Assembly (NCBI RefSeq): GCF_002909375.1
Contig: NZ_PPXD01000015.1
Location: forward strand, 1 to 64,000
DNA: 64,000 nt
Reading direction: 5' to 3'
Origin: Cryobacterium zongtaii
GTDB lineage: Bacteria; Actinomycetota; Actinomycetes; Actinomycetales; Microbacteriaceae
Part shown: positions 8,192 through 17,356 of the stretch, piece after piece
Layout: each line of letters starts with the position of its first letter
Numbering within the stretch: the first letter of the stretch is position 1
Translations under genes and position numbers: made by a program
Notes under the pieces: model-generated
Database searches by the model: none
Told to the model about the DNA's origin: nothing
The model's input: the letters and a program-made list of their open reading frames with translations, nothing else

Positions 8192-8866
8192 TCAGGGCAG
8201 CCGGGCGAACGCCCGCACCGGGAAGGTGCCGAAGTCCCGCACCCGCGGTGGCACGGCGGTGAATCGGGCTCCCCGGTCGGGGAGCCCGCCGAGCCCGGTG
8301 AGGTGCTCGACCACAGGGATCCCCGCGGCCAGCAGAAGTGAGTGCGCCGGCCGCTCCCCGCCGGACTCGGTGTCGTCGATGTTGAGGGAATCGATTCCCA
8401 CCAGGGTCACGCCGGCGGCCACCAACGCCCTGGCGCCGTCCCCGGTGAGGAACGGCGCACTGCTCGCGTAAGCTGCCGTGCCAAAATGGCGGTCCCACCC
8501 CGTGTGCAGCAGAACGGCGGTTCCACCCAGGTTCAGGCCGTCGAAGACAGCCGCCGGGATCCCTCGCTCCGACGCCTGCTCGCAGCGGAACACGTGTGCG
8601 GGCAGGTCGGCGAGAGCCTCGAGCGGCAGCCCGGCCAGGTCGACCCCGCCCTCGTACCGGTGGAACGGGCTGTCGAGGTACGTTCCGGTGTTGCCGATCA
8701 TCGTGATGGTGTCCATGGCGAACTCGGTGCCCTCCGCGTAACGGCTGCGCGAATCCGCCCTGGTGAGGTGCGGTGTGATCACCGGCGCCGGCAGTCCGGG
8801 GTAGGTCGCCAGCCCCGCGCTGATCTCGTGGCTGAGGTCGACGAAGCTGGAGGCGGAAGCCGGCAT
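8192..8866 (-). CDS. cyclase-family metal-dependent hydrolase (kynurenine formamidase-like)
   Basis: The 224-residue protein begins FVDLSHEISAGLATYPGLPAP, the usual opening of the cyclase / kynurenine-formamidase superfamily, and carries the segment NTGTYLDSPFHRY (about residues 55-67), a variant of the metal-binding HGGTHxDxPxH motif in which the first histidine is Asn and the second Tyr. LLHTGWDRHFG and GVTLVGIDSLNIDD are further family blocks. The start is placed at ATG 8866; the frame is open to 9034 but the extra residues do not look like protein. The substrate is unknown. It faces the beta-galactosidase across a shared terminator and is not obviously part of an operon. Confidence 0.75.
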   Translation of the reverse strand: MPASASSFVDLSHEISAGLATYPGLPAPVITPHLTRADSRSRYAEGTEFAMDTITMIGNTGTYLDSPFHRYEGGVDLAGLPLEALADLPAHVFRCEQASERGIPAAVFDGLNLGGTAVLLHTGWDRHFGTAAYASSAPFLTGDGARALVAAGVTLVGIDSLNIDDTESGGERPAHSLLLAAGIPVVEHLTGLGGLPDRGARFTAVPPRVRDFGTFPVRAFARLP

Positions 8867-9046
8867 AGGAGTTCTCTCTGATCGGTCACGGGGAGGGGAA
8901 AAGACCTGGTTGGGAGCAAAACCGCTCCCTTGGGTCCAGTGTGCCCGATCCGCGCGGCCCCGCCAATGGCAGAACTGACATGGTTCATCGACTTCCCGCC
9001 ACCCCGGAGTGACCGCGTGCTGCCACAGCACCACCCGGCGCCGGCC

Positions 9047-10207
9047 TCAGGCGCTGGGCAGGGCCTGAGCGAGGTCGGCCAGCAGGTCGTCGATGTCTTC
9101 GATGCCCACCGACAGGCGCACGATGTTGGTGGCCACTTCGAGCTCGGTGCCGCGCACCGAGGCGTGGGTCATCTCGGACGGGTAGTTCACCAGCGATTCG
9201 ACGCCGCCGAGCGATTCGGCCAGCTGGAACAGGTGCATCGACTCGGCGAACCGCCGGGCCGCGGTTTCGCCGCCGCGGAACGCCAGGGAGAGCATGCCGC
9301 CGAAGGCACTCATCTGGGCCTTGGCCAGCTCGTGGCCGGGGTGGCTTTCCAGGCCCGGGTAGTAGACCTTCTCGATGGCGGGGTGGGTCTGGAGGTACCG
9401 GGCGATGGTGAGTGCGTTGCTGCTGTGCCGGTCCATCCGCACCGCGAGGGTCTTGATGCCGCGCACGGTGAGCCAGGCGTCCAGCGGCGCGGACACCGGG
9501 CCGGCCGCGAACTGGATGAACTTGACCTTCTCGGCGAGCTCGTCATCGTTGATGACCAGGCCGCCGCCGATGACGTCGGAGTGTCCGCCGAGGTACTTGG
9601 TGGTGGAGTGCACGACGACGTCGGCGCCGAGGGCGAGGGGCTGCTGCAGGGCGGGGGACGCGAAGGTGTTGTCCACGACCACGAGCACGCCGTGCCGGTG
9701 GCCGATCTCGACGAGGCCGGCGATGTCGCTGATCTTCATCAGCGGGTTGCTCGGCGTCTCCACCCAGAGGATCTTCGTTTCGCCGGGGAGGATCGCGGCC
9801 TCGACAGCGGCCAGGTCGCTCATCTCCACCGTCGTGTTGCGCACACCCCAGGCGCCGTGCACTCGGTTGATCAGCCGGTGCGTGCCGCCGTAGACGTCGT
9901 TGCCGAGCACCACGTGATCACCCGGAACGAGGACCGCGCGCAGCAGGCTGTCCTCGGCGGCGAGGCCGCTGGCGAACGACAGCCCGTGCCGGCCGCCTTC
10001 GAGTGCGGCGAGCATGGTTTCCAGTGACGTGCGGGTGGGGTTGCCGCCGCGGCTGTACTCGTAGCCGCCGCGCAGTCCCCCGATGCCGTCCTGCACGTAG
10101 GTGGAGGTCTGGTAGATCGGCGGGATGACGGCGCCCGTGGTCGGGTCGAATTCCTGACCGGCGTGGATGGCGATGGTGTTGAACTTCTGGTTCTCGGACT
10201 GGCTCAT
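9047..10207 (-). CDS. metB: cystathionine gamma-synthase / gamma-lyase
   Basis: This 386-residue PLP enzyme belongs to the Cys/Met metabolism family. It carries TIAIHAGQEFDPTTGAVIPPIYQTST near the start, the PLP-lysine motif VVHSTTKYLGGHSDVIGGG (K204) and the C-terminal LVNYPSEMTHASV and RLSVGIEDIDDL blocks. It begins 13 bases after the cystathionine beta-synthase stop, so the two form an operon. Beside cbs, the protein may act as a gamma-lyase (cystathionine to cysteine) rather than as the synthase of methionine synthesis; the sequence does not decide this. Confidence 0.88.
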   Translation of the reverse strand: MSQSENQKFNTIAIHAGQEFDPTTGAVIPPIYQTSTYVQDGIGGLRGGYEYSRGGNPTRTSLETMLAALEGGRHGLSFASGLAAEDSLLRAVLVPGDHVVLGNDVYGGTHRLINRVHGAWGVRNTTVEMSDLAAVEAAILPGETKILWVETPSNPLMKISDIAGLVEIGHRHGVLVVVDNTFASPALQQPLALGADVVVHSTTKYLGGHSDVIGGGLVINDDELAEKVKFIQFAAGPVSAPLDAWLTVRGIKTLAVRMDRHSSNALTIARYLQTHPAIEKVYYPGLESHPGHELAKAQMSAFGGMLSLAFRGGETAARRFAESMHLFQLAESLGGVESLVNYPSEMTHASVRGTELEVATNIVRLSVGIEDIDDLLADLAQALPSA

Positions 10208-10220
10208 GGTGTTATCGCTT

Positions 10221-11585
10221 TCAGACGCTGAGGTAGGTGAGGAGGTCGTGCCGGGTGATCACGCCGAGCGGCTTGCCGCCGTCGGTGACGAGCAGCGCAT
10301 CGTGTTCGGCGAACGCGGCGCGCGCCGAACCGACGGGCTCGTTCACGCCGATCAGTGGCAGGGCGTCGCCCACGATCGAGCCGACCTTGTCGGTGAGCTG
10401 GGCTTCGCCGGAGAACACCCGGCCCATCAGGCTGCGCTCGTCGAGCGCACCGACAACCTCGCCCATCACGACGGGCGGCTTGGCCGTCAGTACGAGCAGC
10501 TGTGACACGCTCGCCGAGGTCATGGTCTCGATGGCGTCGCGCACGGTGTCGTTCGGGTGCACATAGACGAACGCCGGAAGGGTGCCGGTCTTGGAGTGCA
10601 GCAGGTCGGCGACGGTGTGACCGGCGGGCGCATTCGAGAAGCCGTAACTCCGCATCCAGCCGTCGTTGAAGATCTTGCCCAGGTAGCCGCGGCCGCCGTC
10701 CGGCAGCAGCACGACCACGACGGCGTCGGCGGGCAGGTCCTTCGCGGCCCGCAGCGCCGCGACGACCGCCATGCCGCTGGAGCCGCCGACCAGGATGCCC
10801 TCTTCGAGGGCGAGACGGCGGGTCATGGCGAAGGAGTCGGCGTCGGAGACCGCGATGATCTCGTGCGGAACGGCCGGGTCGTACGCGCCAGGCCAGAAGT
10901 CCTCGCCGACGCCCTCGACGAGGTAGGGCCGACCGGTGCCGCCGGAGTAGACCGACCCCTCGGGGTCGGCGCCGATGATGCGCACGGCGTCGTTCGACAC
11001 CTCCCGCAGGTAGCGGCCGGTTCCGGTGATGGTGCCGCCGGTGCCGACGCCGGCGACGAAGTGGGTGACCGTTCCGTCGGTGTCGCGCCAGATCTCCGGG
11101 CCGGTGGACTCGTAGTGGCTGAGCGGGCCGTTCGGGTTGGCGTATTGGTTGGGCTTGAAGGCGCCGGGGATCTCGCGGGCGAGGCGGTCCGACACGCTGT
11201 AGTAAGACTCGGGGTCGTCGGGGGCGACGGATGTCGGTGTCACGACGATCTCGGCGCCGTAGGCGGTGAGAACATTGCGCTTGTCCTCGCCCACCTTGTC
11301 CGGCAGCACGAATACGCACTTGTAGCCGCGTTGCTGGGCCACCAGGGCCAGGCCGACGCCGGTGTTACCGGAGGTCGGCTCGACGATGGTGCCGCCCGGC
11401 AGCAGTTGCCCGTCACGCTCGGCGGCGTCGATGATGCGGGTCGCGATGCGGTCCTTCGCGGACCCGCCGGGGTTGAGGTATTCGAGCTTGACCAGCACGG
11501 TGGCGGACACGCCCTCCGTGACCTTGTGCAGCTTGACCAGCGGCGTGTTGCCGATGAGGTCGAGAATGGTGTCAGCGATTTTCAT
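10221..11585 (-). CDS. cbs: cystathionine beta-synthase
   Basis: The 454-residue protein joins serine (or O-acetylserine) and homocysteine into cystathionine using PLP. The PLP lysine lies in NPGGSAKDRIATRI (K44), the phosphate-binding loop in EPTSGNTGVGLALVA, and a glycine loop GTGGTITGTGRYL is present. Residues about 330-454 form a pair of CBS domains (FVYVHPNDTVRDAIETM and LLVTDGGKPLGVITRHDLL), absent from plain cysteine synthases. No N-terminal haem domain is present. ATG 11585 has AAGGAT upstream next to a perfect 14-base palindrome. It is followed by metB, giving reverse transsulfuration. Confidence 0.9.
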   Translation of the reverse strand: MKIADTILDLIGNTPLVKLHKVTEGVSATVLVKLEYLNPGGSAKDRIATRIIDAAERDGQLLPGGTIVEPTSGNTGVGLALVAQQRGYKCVFVLPDKVGEDKRNVLTAYGAEIVVTPTSVAPDDPESYYSVSDRLAREIPGAFKPNQYANPNGPLSHYESTGPEIWRDTDGTVTHFVAGVGTGGTITGTGRYLREVSNDAVRIIGADPEGSVYSGGTGRPYLVEGVGEDFWPGAYDPAVPHEIIAVSDADSFAMTRRLALEEGILVGGSSGMAVVAALRAAKDLPADAVVVVLLPDGGRGYLGKIFNDGWMRSYGFSNAPAGHTVADLLHSKTGTLPAFVYVHPNDTVRDAIETMTSASVSQLLVLTAKPPVVMGEVVGALDERSLMGRVFSGEAQLTDKVGSIVGDALPLIGVNEPVGSARAAFAEHDALLVTDGGKPLGVITRHDLLTYLSV

Positions 11586-11597
11586 GATGGGATCCTT

Positions 11598-11611
11598 ACG
11601 TCGATCGACGT
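11598..11611. promoter_or_regulatory. perfect palindrome next to the cbs ribosome-binding site
   Basis: ACGTCGATCGACGT is a perfect 14-base palindrome immediately upstream of the AAGGAT that precedes the cbs start. It could be an operator or a small hairpin that hides the ribosome-binding site. No known regulator motif is recognised. Confidence 0.35.
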
Positions 11612-11858
11612 GTCGCGGGACGATGCAGGCGTGGCCGCTGGCCTGGGTGGGCGGTCCTGGTACCGAGAGTGTGAGTGTGCGGGTCGGCTAGCGAAAGCAG
11701 CAACAGGGACACGACGTCAGGGTGATCACTCCTTCACTCTAGTCGCCGCCCGGGAGGCGCGGCCAGCCTGTGAAGCATCTGTGAGATCACAAACCGAGGA
11801 AGCCCACGCACCGGTGCATGCGTTCGAATAAGTGCACAGCAAACGAAAGAGGCCCCTC

Positions 11859-12545
11859 GTGACCCCTGCCCCGCCCACCGGCACATCCGGATCTTCGTCG
11901 CCCAAGCCCGGCGTCAAGCAGCAACGGGCGGCGCAGCGCGCCCAGAAGCTCGAGCAGTACCACCGCGATCAAAAACGCAGCGCCCGCAACCGGCGCATCG
12001 GCCTGATCAGCGGGATCACCGTGGCCGTCGCGGTCATCGGCCTGCTGATCACCTCGATCGTGCTCACCCCGCAGAGCGCGAGCTACTCCGCCGGTGGCGA
12101 CGGTGCCGACATCGACGGTGTGGAAACGTTCGAGAACGCCTCGTTGCACGTGGAGACCCCCGTCTCGTACCCGCAGACCCCGCCCGCCGGCGGCGACCAC
12201 AATCCAACTTGGCTGAACTGCGGCGTCTACACCGAACCAGTGCCGAACGAGAACGCCGTGCACTCCCTCGAGCACGGTGCCCTCTGGGTGACCTACGACC
12301 CCGCCATCTCCGATGACGAGCTGGCCACGCTCAAGCAGGCGCTCCCGTCTACCTACGTGATCCTCTCGCCGTTCGACGGCCTGCCCGCCCCCATCGTGGT
12401 GAGCGGCTGGAACGTGCAACTGCAGGTCGACTCGGCCGACGATGAGCGCATCGCCGCGTTCTTCGAAGAGCACTGGAAGAGCAACAACGTTCCCGAACCC
12501 GGCGCGCTCTGCACCGGCGCCTACGATGCCCCCGGAAAGGCGTAG
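11859..12545 (+). CDS. DUF3105 domain membrane protein
   Basis: The 228-residue protein has a charged cytoplasmic N-terminus with a short coiled segment (QQRAAQRAQKLEQYHRDQKRS, broken here as KQQRAAQRAQKLEQ), one transmembrane helix (LISGITVAVAVIGLLITSIVL, residues about 48-68) and a DUF3105 extracellular domain with TPPAGGDHNPTWLNCGVY and NAVHSLEHGALWVTYDP. Function of the domain is unknown. GTG 11859 is chosen because GAAAGAGG lies 6 bases upstream; the frame is open to 11832. Its end overlaps the next gene by 20 bases, so the two are likely co-translated. Confidence 0.8.
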   Translation: MTPAPPTGTSGSSSPKPGVKQQRAAQRAQKLEQYHRDQKRSARNRRIGLISGITVAVAVIGLLITSIVLTPQSASYSAGGDGADIDGVETFENASLHVETPVSYPQTPPAGGDHNPTWLNCGVYTEPVPNENAVHSLEHGALWVTYDPAISDDELATLKQALPSTYVILSPFDGLPAPIVVSGWNVQLQVDSADDERIAAFFEEHWKSNNVPEPGALCTGAYDAPGKA

Positions 12546-13185
12546 CTCGGCCCGGCGTGCCGCGCTGGTCGTCACGGCCGCGATTGCGGCCGTCGCGATC
12601 GGCCTGGTCGGCTTCTCCGTCGGCCGGCTGAGCACCATCGACAATCCCACGCCCACATCGACCAGCGCCGAGGCCGGTTTTGCGCGCGACATGCAGGTGC
12701 ACCACCTGCAGGGGGTCGAACTGGCCATGATCATCCGCGACCGCACCGAGGCGGCGGATGTGCGCCTGCTCGGCTACGACATCGCCACTACCCAGGCGCA
12801 GCAGGCCGGCCAGCTCTACGGCTGGCTAACCGAGTGGGACCTGTCCCAGGCCGGCCCCGAACCCTCGATGACCTGGATGACCCGGCCCGGCCGTTCGGAC
12901 ACCTCTCACGCGCACCCCGAGGGAACCCACACCCCGGGCGCCCCGATGCCCGGGCTCGCCACCGACGAGGAGATCGCCGACCTCACCGCATCGACGGGAG
13001 TCGACGCCGAGCGCCGATTTCTCACCCTGATGATCGCCCACCACTTGGGCGCCGTCGAAATGGCCGAGTCGGTGCAAGATCGTGCCAACAACACCTCGGT
13101 GCTCGGTTTTGCGAACTCGGTGATCATCTCCCAGGAGGCCGAGATCACCCTCATGGAGTCCATGCTCGCCGACCGCGAGCCGTGA
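12526..13185 (+). CDS. DUF305 domain membrane-anchored protein
   Basis: The 219-residue protein has an N-terminal membrane anchor (ALVVTAAIAAVAIGLVGFSV, residues about 12-31) and an outward-facing DUF305 domain, a four-helix ferritin-like fold. The paired histidine motifs FARDMQVHHLQGVELAM and LMIAHHLGAVEMAESV suggest metal binding; similar proteins often accompany copper handling, but nothing here proves that. ATG 12526 lies inside the end of the DUF3105 gene. The TGA stop is part of a 63-base palindromic repeat that also ends the convergent exporter gene. Confidence 0.82.
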   Translation: MPPERRSSARRAALVVTAAIAAVAIGLVGFSVGRLSTIDNPTPTSTSAEAGFARDMQVHHLQGVELAMIIRDRTEAADVRLLGYDIATTQAQQAGQLYGWLTEWDLSQAGPEPSMTWMTRPGRSDTSHAHPEGTHTPGAPMPGLATDEEIADLTASTGVDAERRFLTLMIAHHLGAVEMAESVQDRANNTSVLGFANSVIISQEAEITLMESMLADREP

Positions 13186-13236
13186 CCTCAGCACCAGAAA
13201 CTCGAGGTTTTCGGGGCTTATCTCACAGTTCGCGAG
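13174..13236. repeat. palindromic intergenic repeat, copy A
   Basis: The element runs from CGCGAGCCGTGA to CACAGTTCGCGAG around a central CTCGAG. Its core CCAGAAACTCGAGG matches copies at 21692-21754 and 49349-49410. It contains the stop codons and last few codons of both convergent neighbours (12526-13185 and 13223-15115). It probably works as a bidirectional terminator. Confidence 0.65.
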
Positions 13237-15115
13237 CCTGCACGGGGGTCTGCTCTGCGTAGAGGGATGCGTAGGTGCCGCCCTCGGCAAGCAACTCCTG
13301 GTGGGTGCCTGCCTCGACGACGCGACCGTGGTCGATGACGAAGATCACATCGGCGGTCACAATCGTCGACAAGCGGTGGGCGATGGCGATGGTCGTGCGC
13401 CCGCGGGAAGCGGTATCGAGGGCGGCCTGCACCACCCGCTCGGAGATCGCGTCCAGGGCGCTGGTCGCCTCGTCGAGGATCAGCACCTCAGGGTCCTTCA
13501 GCAGCACCCGGGCGATGGCCACCCGCTGCTTCTCGCCGCCGGAGAGCCGGTAGCCCCGCTCGCCGACCACGGTGTCATAGCCGTCCGGGAAAGACGCGAT
13601 GGTGTTGTGGATGTTCGCGGCCCGCGCGGCGATCTCGAGCTCGGCATCCGTGGCCTCGGGTTTGGCGTACCGGAGGTTCTCGGCGATGGTCGCGTGGAAG
13701 AGGTAGGTTTCCTGGCTGACGATGCCGATGTGGGAGACCAGCGACTCCTGCTCGAGGTCACGCACGTCGACCCCGGAGAACAGCACCCGGCCGCCCGTCG
13801 CCTCGTAGAAGCGCGGGATCAGGTACGACACCGTGGTCTTGCCCGCGCCGCTGGGCCCGACGAAGGCGGCGAACGCGCCGGGTTCGATCGTGAACGAGAC
13901 CGCGTCGAGGGTCGGCCGGGCGTCGGCGTCGGCATCCGGGTAGGCGAAGGTGACGGTGTCGAACTGCACCCGGCCGGTGACTGCGGGCACCGGGCGGGCT
14001 CCGGGAGCGTCGCTGATGGCGGGGGTGAGGTCGAGGTATTGGAAGATGCGCGCGAAGAGTGCGCTGGAGGTCTGCAGGTCCAGGGCCACCCGCATCAGCC
14101 CCAGCAAAGGGAAGAGCAGCCGCGCCTGCACCGTGGTGAAGGCCACGACGGTGCCCGCGGTGATGTCGGTGGCGCCGTTCGTGAGGAGGAGGCCGGCGAC
14201 CAGGTAGACGATGGCCGGGATGCTGGACAAGAAGATGCTGACCATGGCGAAGAACCACTGGCCGCTCATCTGCTGGCTGACCTGCAGGTGCACCTGGTTG
14301 TCGTTCTCGTGCGCGTACCGGGCGATCTCGGCCTTTTGCCGGGTGAAGCTCTTGGACAGCAGGATGCCGGACACGCTCAGGGTCTCCTGGGTGATCGCGG
14401 TCATGTCGGAGAGGGACTCCTGGGTCTTGCCCGCGATGCGGGCCCGGACCCGGCCCACCCGGCGCTGTGCGAAGACCAGAATCGGCATCAGGATCACGGC
14501 CACGATCGTCAGCTGCCAGTTGAGCAGCAGCATTGCCACGAACGCGGCGATCACCGTGACGGCGTTGCCGAGCACACTGGAGACGGTGTTGGTGAGCACG
14601 CTCGCCACCCCGCCGACATCGTTCTGCAGCCTGGACTGGATCACGCCGGTCTTGGTGCGGGTGAAGAAGCTCAGCTCCATCGCCTGCAGGTGGGTGAACA
14701 GCCGCACCCGCAGTTCACCCATCACCGAGTTGCCCACGGTTGCGGTGAGCCAGGTCTGCCAGACACCCAGCAGCGCGGTGGTGAGATAGGCCGCAATCAT
14801 CAGCGCCACCAGCACGGTCAGCCGCTGCAGGTCCGGGCCGCCGGAGGGCGGGAACAGACCCTCGTCGAACGCGCGCTGGATCAGCAGCGGCGGAAGCACC
14901 GACAGTGCCGCAGAGATTAGCACCAGGATGACGGTGACGGTGAGCTTCCGGGCGTGCGGGGCGAACAGGGCCCTGATGCGGCCGAACAGGTTGGGAATCT
15001 CGGGCGCTTCGGCGTTCTGCGCCTTCTGGGCGGCCGGGTCGTCACCGCTGACGCGGTTGCGGCGGCCACGAAACTCTTCAGGGGGACGTCCGCCCGTGCC
15101 GTGCGATCCGCTCAT
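13223..15115 (-). CDS. ABC exporter with fused membrane and ATPase domains (MsbA/LmrA type)
   Basis: The 630-residue half-transporter has an N-terminal cytoplasmic tail, a six-helix exporter membrane domain (VTVILVLISAALSVLPPLL starts at about residue 59) and a C-terminal ATPase. The ATPase has Walker A GPSGAGKTT (about residues 419-427), signature LSGGEKQR, Walker B VLILDEATSALD and the switch histidine in IAIAHRLSTI. It should work as a homodimer exporting lipids or drugs. It is a single gene without partner; its last codons come from palindromic repeat copy A. Substrate cannot be told. Confidence 0.87.
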   Translation of the reverse strand: MSGSHGTGGRPPEEFRGRRNRVSGDDPAAQKAQNAEAPEIPNLFGRIRALFAPHARKLTVTVILVLISAALSVLPPLLIQRAFDEGLFPPSGGPDLQRLTVLVALMIAAYLTTALLGVWQTWLTATVGNSVMGELRVRLFTHLQAMELSFFTRTKTGVIQSRLQNDVGGVASVLTNTVSSVLGNAVTVIAAFVAMLLLNWQLTIVAVILMPILVFAQRRVGRVRARIAGKTQESLSDMTAITQETLSVSGILLSKSFTRQKAEIARYAHENDNQVHLQVSQQMSGQWFFAMVSIFLSSIPAIVYLVAGLLLTNGATDITAGTVVAFTTVQARLLFPLLGLMRVALDLQTSSALFARIFQYLDLTPAISDAPGARPVPAVTGRVQFDTVTFAYPDADADARPTLDAVSFTIEPGAFAAFVGPSGAGKTTVSYLIPRFYEATGGRVLFSGVDVRDLEQESLVSHIGIVSQETYLFHATIAENLRYAKPEATDAELEIAARAANIHNTIASFPDGYDTVVGERGYRLSGGEKQRVAIARVLLKDPEVLILDEATSALDAISERVVQAALDTASRGRTTIAIAHRLSTIVTADVIFVIDHGRVVEAGTHQELLAEGGTYASLYAEQTPVQAREL

Positions 15116-15133
15116 GGACTCACTCTAAGACAG

Positions 15134-15165
15134 CGGACCGGCCCCGGAAATCCGGGACCGGTCCG
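15134..15165. terminator. hairpin after the alpha-glucoside importer operon
   Basis: CGGACCGGCCCCGG (15134-15147) pairs with 15152-15165 with one mismatch and a 4-base loop. It is downstream of the permease gene that ends at 15206 and upstream of the exporter start at 15115. Confidence 0.6.
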
Positions 15166-15205
15166 TCGCAGCCGAGTCCAGTGCCGGCCCGGCCAGGTGG
15201 GGAAG

Positions 15206-16180
15206 CTAGCCCTTCGTGGAACCGGCCAACAGGCCGCGCACGAAGTAGCGCTGCAGGCTGAAGAAGACGATCAGCGGAACCAGGATCGAGATGAACGCGC
15301 CCGCTGTGAGCAGGTGCCAGTCCTGGCCCCGGCTACCGGTGATCTCGGCCAGCAGCTTGGTCATCGGTGCCACCGCGCCATCCGCGAAGATCAGCGCCAC
15401 GAGCAAGTCGTTCCAGACCCAGAGGAACTGGAAGATGGCGAAGGACGCGATCGCGGGCATGGTCAGCGGCAGCACGATCCGGAAGAAGATCTGCCCGTGA
15501 CCGGCGCCGTCGACCCGCGCCGCCTCGATGACGTCGGCGGGGATCTCAGACACGAAGTTGTGCAGCAGATAGATGGCCAGCGGCAGAGCGAACATCGTGT
15601 GTGCGATCCACACCTGCGAATAGCCGCCGGCGTCACTGATCGAGGAGACCACCGGGAAGCCGAAGATCTCACCCCGTGAGAAGAACTGCAGAAGCGGCAC
15701 CAGGGCCATCTGCAGCGGAACGATCTGCAGCGCGAAAACCGCGATGAACAGCACGTTCTTGCCACGGAAGTTGATCCACGCGAACGCGTAGGCCGCGAGG
15801 CTGGCGATGATCAGGGGCAGCAGCGTGGCCGGCAGGGTGATCGCGATCGAGTTGATGAACGCGCCGGCCAGATTCAGCTGGCTGTTACCGGCCTGGAGCA
15901 CCTCGCTGTAGTTGTCCAGGGTGAGGCCCCAGTTCGAGAAGAGCGTCCACCATCCGGTGGTGCGCACCTCCTGGGCCGGGCGGAACGAGGAGACGAAGAG
16001 ACCGAAGGTGGGCACCGTCCAGAGCACGGCGATCACGAGTGCCGCGATCGTGGCGCCCCGGCTGGTCAACCGCTTCTTGGTGCGCTTGGCCGCGGTGAAC
16101 TCCCCGCGGCGTTCGCCGCGGCGGAGCTGGTTTTTGGTGTTCTTGTCGACGGGGAGCTCCACCGGAAGAATCGCGCTCAT
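15206..16180 (-). CDS. carbohydrate ABC transporter permease, AglG/MalG type
   Basis: The 324-residue membrane protein begins MSAILPVELPVDKN with a long basic cytoplasmic tail (QLRRGERRGEFTAAKRTKKR) before its first helix at GATIAALVIAVLWTVPTFGLF (about residues 48-68). The EAA loop reads DVIEAARVDGAGHGQIFFRIVLP (about residues 215-237). The ATG at 16180 overlaps the stop of the preceding permease (ATGA); the frame is open further upstream but that part is read in another frame as the preceding permease. It belongs to the alpha-glucoside-type importer 15206-18780. Confidence 0.87.
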   Translation of the reverse strand: MSAILPVELPVDKNTKNQLRRGERRGEFTAAKRTKKRLTSRGATIAALVIAVLWTVPTFGLFVSSFRPAQEVRTTGWWTLFSNWGLTLDNYSEVLQAGNSQLNLAGAFINSIAITLPATLLPLIIASLAAYAFAWINFRGKNVLFIAVFALQIVPLQMALVPLLQFFSRGEIFGFPVVSSISDAGGYSQVWIAHTMFALPLAIYLLHNFVSEIPADVIEAARVDGAGHGQIFFRIVLPLTMPAIASFAIFQFLWVWNDLLVALIFADGAVAPMTKLLAEITGSRGQDWHLLTAGAFISILVPLIVFFSLQRYFVRGLLAGSTKG

Positions 16181-17310
16181 CGGATTTCCCTCTGCTTCTG
16201 AATCTGGCGGGCGTTGTAGACGACGATCGGAAGGACGAGCAGGAACAGGATCACGGCGAAGGCGGCGGACCGGCCCTGCTCGAAGTTCTTGAACTGCGTG
16301 TACATCTCGTTCGCGATGACGCTCGTGTCGTTGGAGCCTGCCGTCATGGTCCGGACGATGTCGAAGACCTTGAGGGAGGCGATGGAGATCGTCGTCAGGA
16401 CAACGATGAGGGCGCTGCGGATGCCGGGAACCGTGACGTTGGTGAACTTCTGCCACGCGTTGGTGCCGTCGAGTTCAGCGGCCTCCAGCTGCTCGGCCGG
16501 CACACCCTTGATGGCCGCGGAGAGCACCACCATGGCGAATCCGGTTTGTACCCAGATCAGCACGACGATCAGGAAGACCGTGTTCCAGGGTGCGACGGCG
16601 AGGAAGTCGACGGGGTTGCCGCCGAGCCACACCACGATCTGGTTGAGCAGGCCGATCTGATTCTGGTCGGCCGGACGCGCCGTGTAGATGAAGCGCCAGA
16701 TGATGGACGCCCCGACGAAGGAGATGGCCATAGGCATGAAGACCATGATCTTGAAGTACTTCTCACCGCGGCTCTTGTCGATGAAGACCGCGTAGGCCAG
16801 GCCGGCGATCGTCGATACGAGCGGGGTGATGAGCACCCAGACGATCGTGTTGAGTACGGTGCGGATGGCCTCGGGCTGCGTGAACACCCAGATGAAGTTG
16901 TCGAAGCCGATGAACTCGGTTCCCCGCGAGTTCATGAACGCCTGCACCGTGGTCTGGATGGTCGGAATGACGAGGCCGACGATCAGGAGCAGGATGGCCG
17001 GCGCGAGAAAGCCGAAGAGTTGGAAGAGGTAGCCGGCGCCGGAGCGCGAGCGGTAGTCGACGATGAAGAAGACCCCACCGAGGACGGCGGCCGCGGCGAT
17101 GGCCCACCAGTACGATCCGGCAGCGACCAGGATCAGCAGGGGTGCGGCGATGCAGACGGCGAGACGGATGACGGTGTAAACGGTGCCCGTTCGCGGGGCT
17201 ATTTCGACGAAGAACAGGATCGCGGCCACCAGGGCCACGAACGCGAGAATGATGATGGGGACTTGAACCAGGGGCGGCAAGTCAGCCAGCCAGGCAAGGA
17301 ATGCCGACAT
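16177..17310 (-). CDS. carbohydrate ABC transporter permease, AglF/MalF type with extra N-terminal helices
   Basis: The 377-residue protein has two or three extra N-terminal helices (VPIIILAFVALVAAILFFVEI and the segment around PLLILVAAGSYWWAIAAAAV) before the usual six, a pattern known in AglF-like permeases. The EAA loop is EQLEAAELDGTNAWQKFTNVTVP (about residues 276-298). ATG 17310 has GAGAGG six bases upstream; a longer frame to 17370 has no such site. It follows the binding-protein gene after a gap with two hairpins. Confidence 0.85.
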   Translation of the reverse strand: MSAFLAWLADLPPLVQVPIIILAFVALVAAILFFVEIAPRTGTVYTVIRLAVCIAAPLLILVAAGSYWWAIAAAAVLGGVFFIVDYRSRSGAGYLFQLFGFLAPAILLLIVGLVIPTIQTTVQAFMNSRGTEFIGFDNFIWVFTQPEAIRTVLNTIVWVLITPLVSTIAGLAYAVFIDKSRGEKYFKIMVFMPMAISFVGASIIWRFIYTARPADQNQIGLLNQIVVWLGGNPVDFLAVAPWNTVFLIVVLIWVQTGFAMVVLSAAIKGVPAEQLEAAELDGTNAWQKFTNVTVPGIRSALIVVLTTISIASLKVFDIVRTMTAGSNDTSVIANEMYTQFKNFEQGRSAAFAVILFLLVLPIVVYNARQIQKQREIR

Positions 17311-17356
17311 GTGAAACCTCTCGAGTACGACTGCGGACTCACAGTGTTTTGCTGGT

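Noticed and set aside
13301..14920. 539-codon open frame on the plus strand
   Set aside because: It is antisense to the ABC exporter, which has all ATPase motifs.
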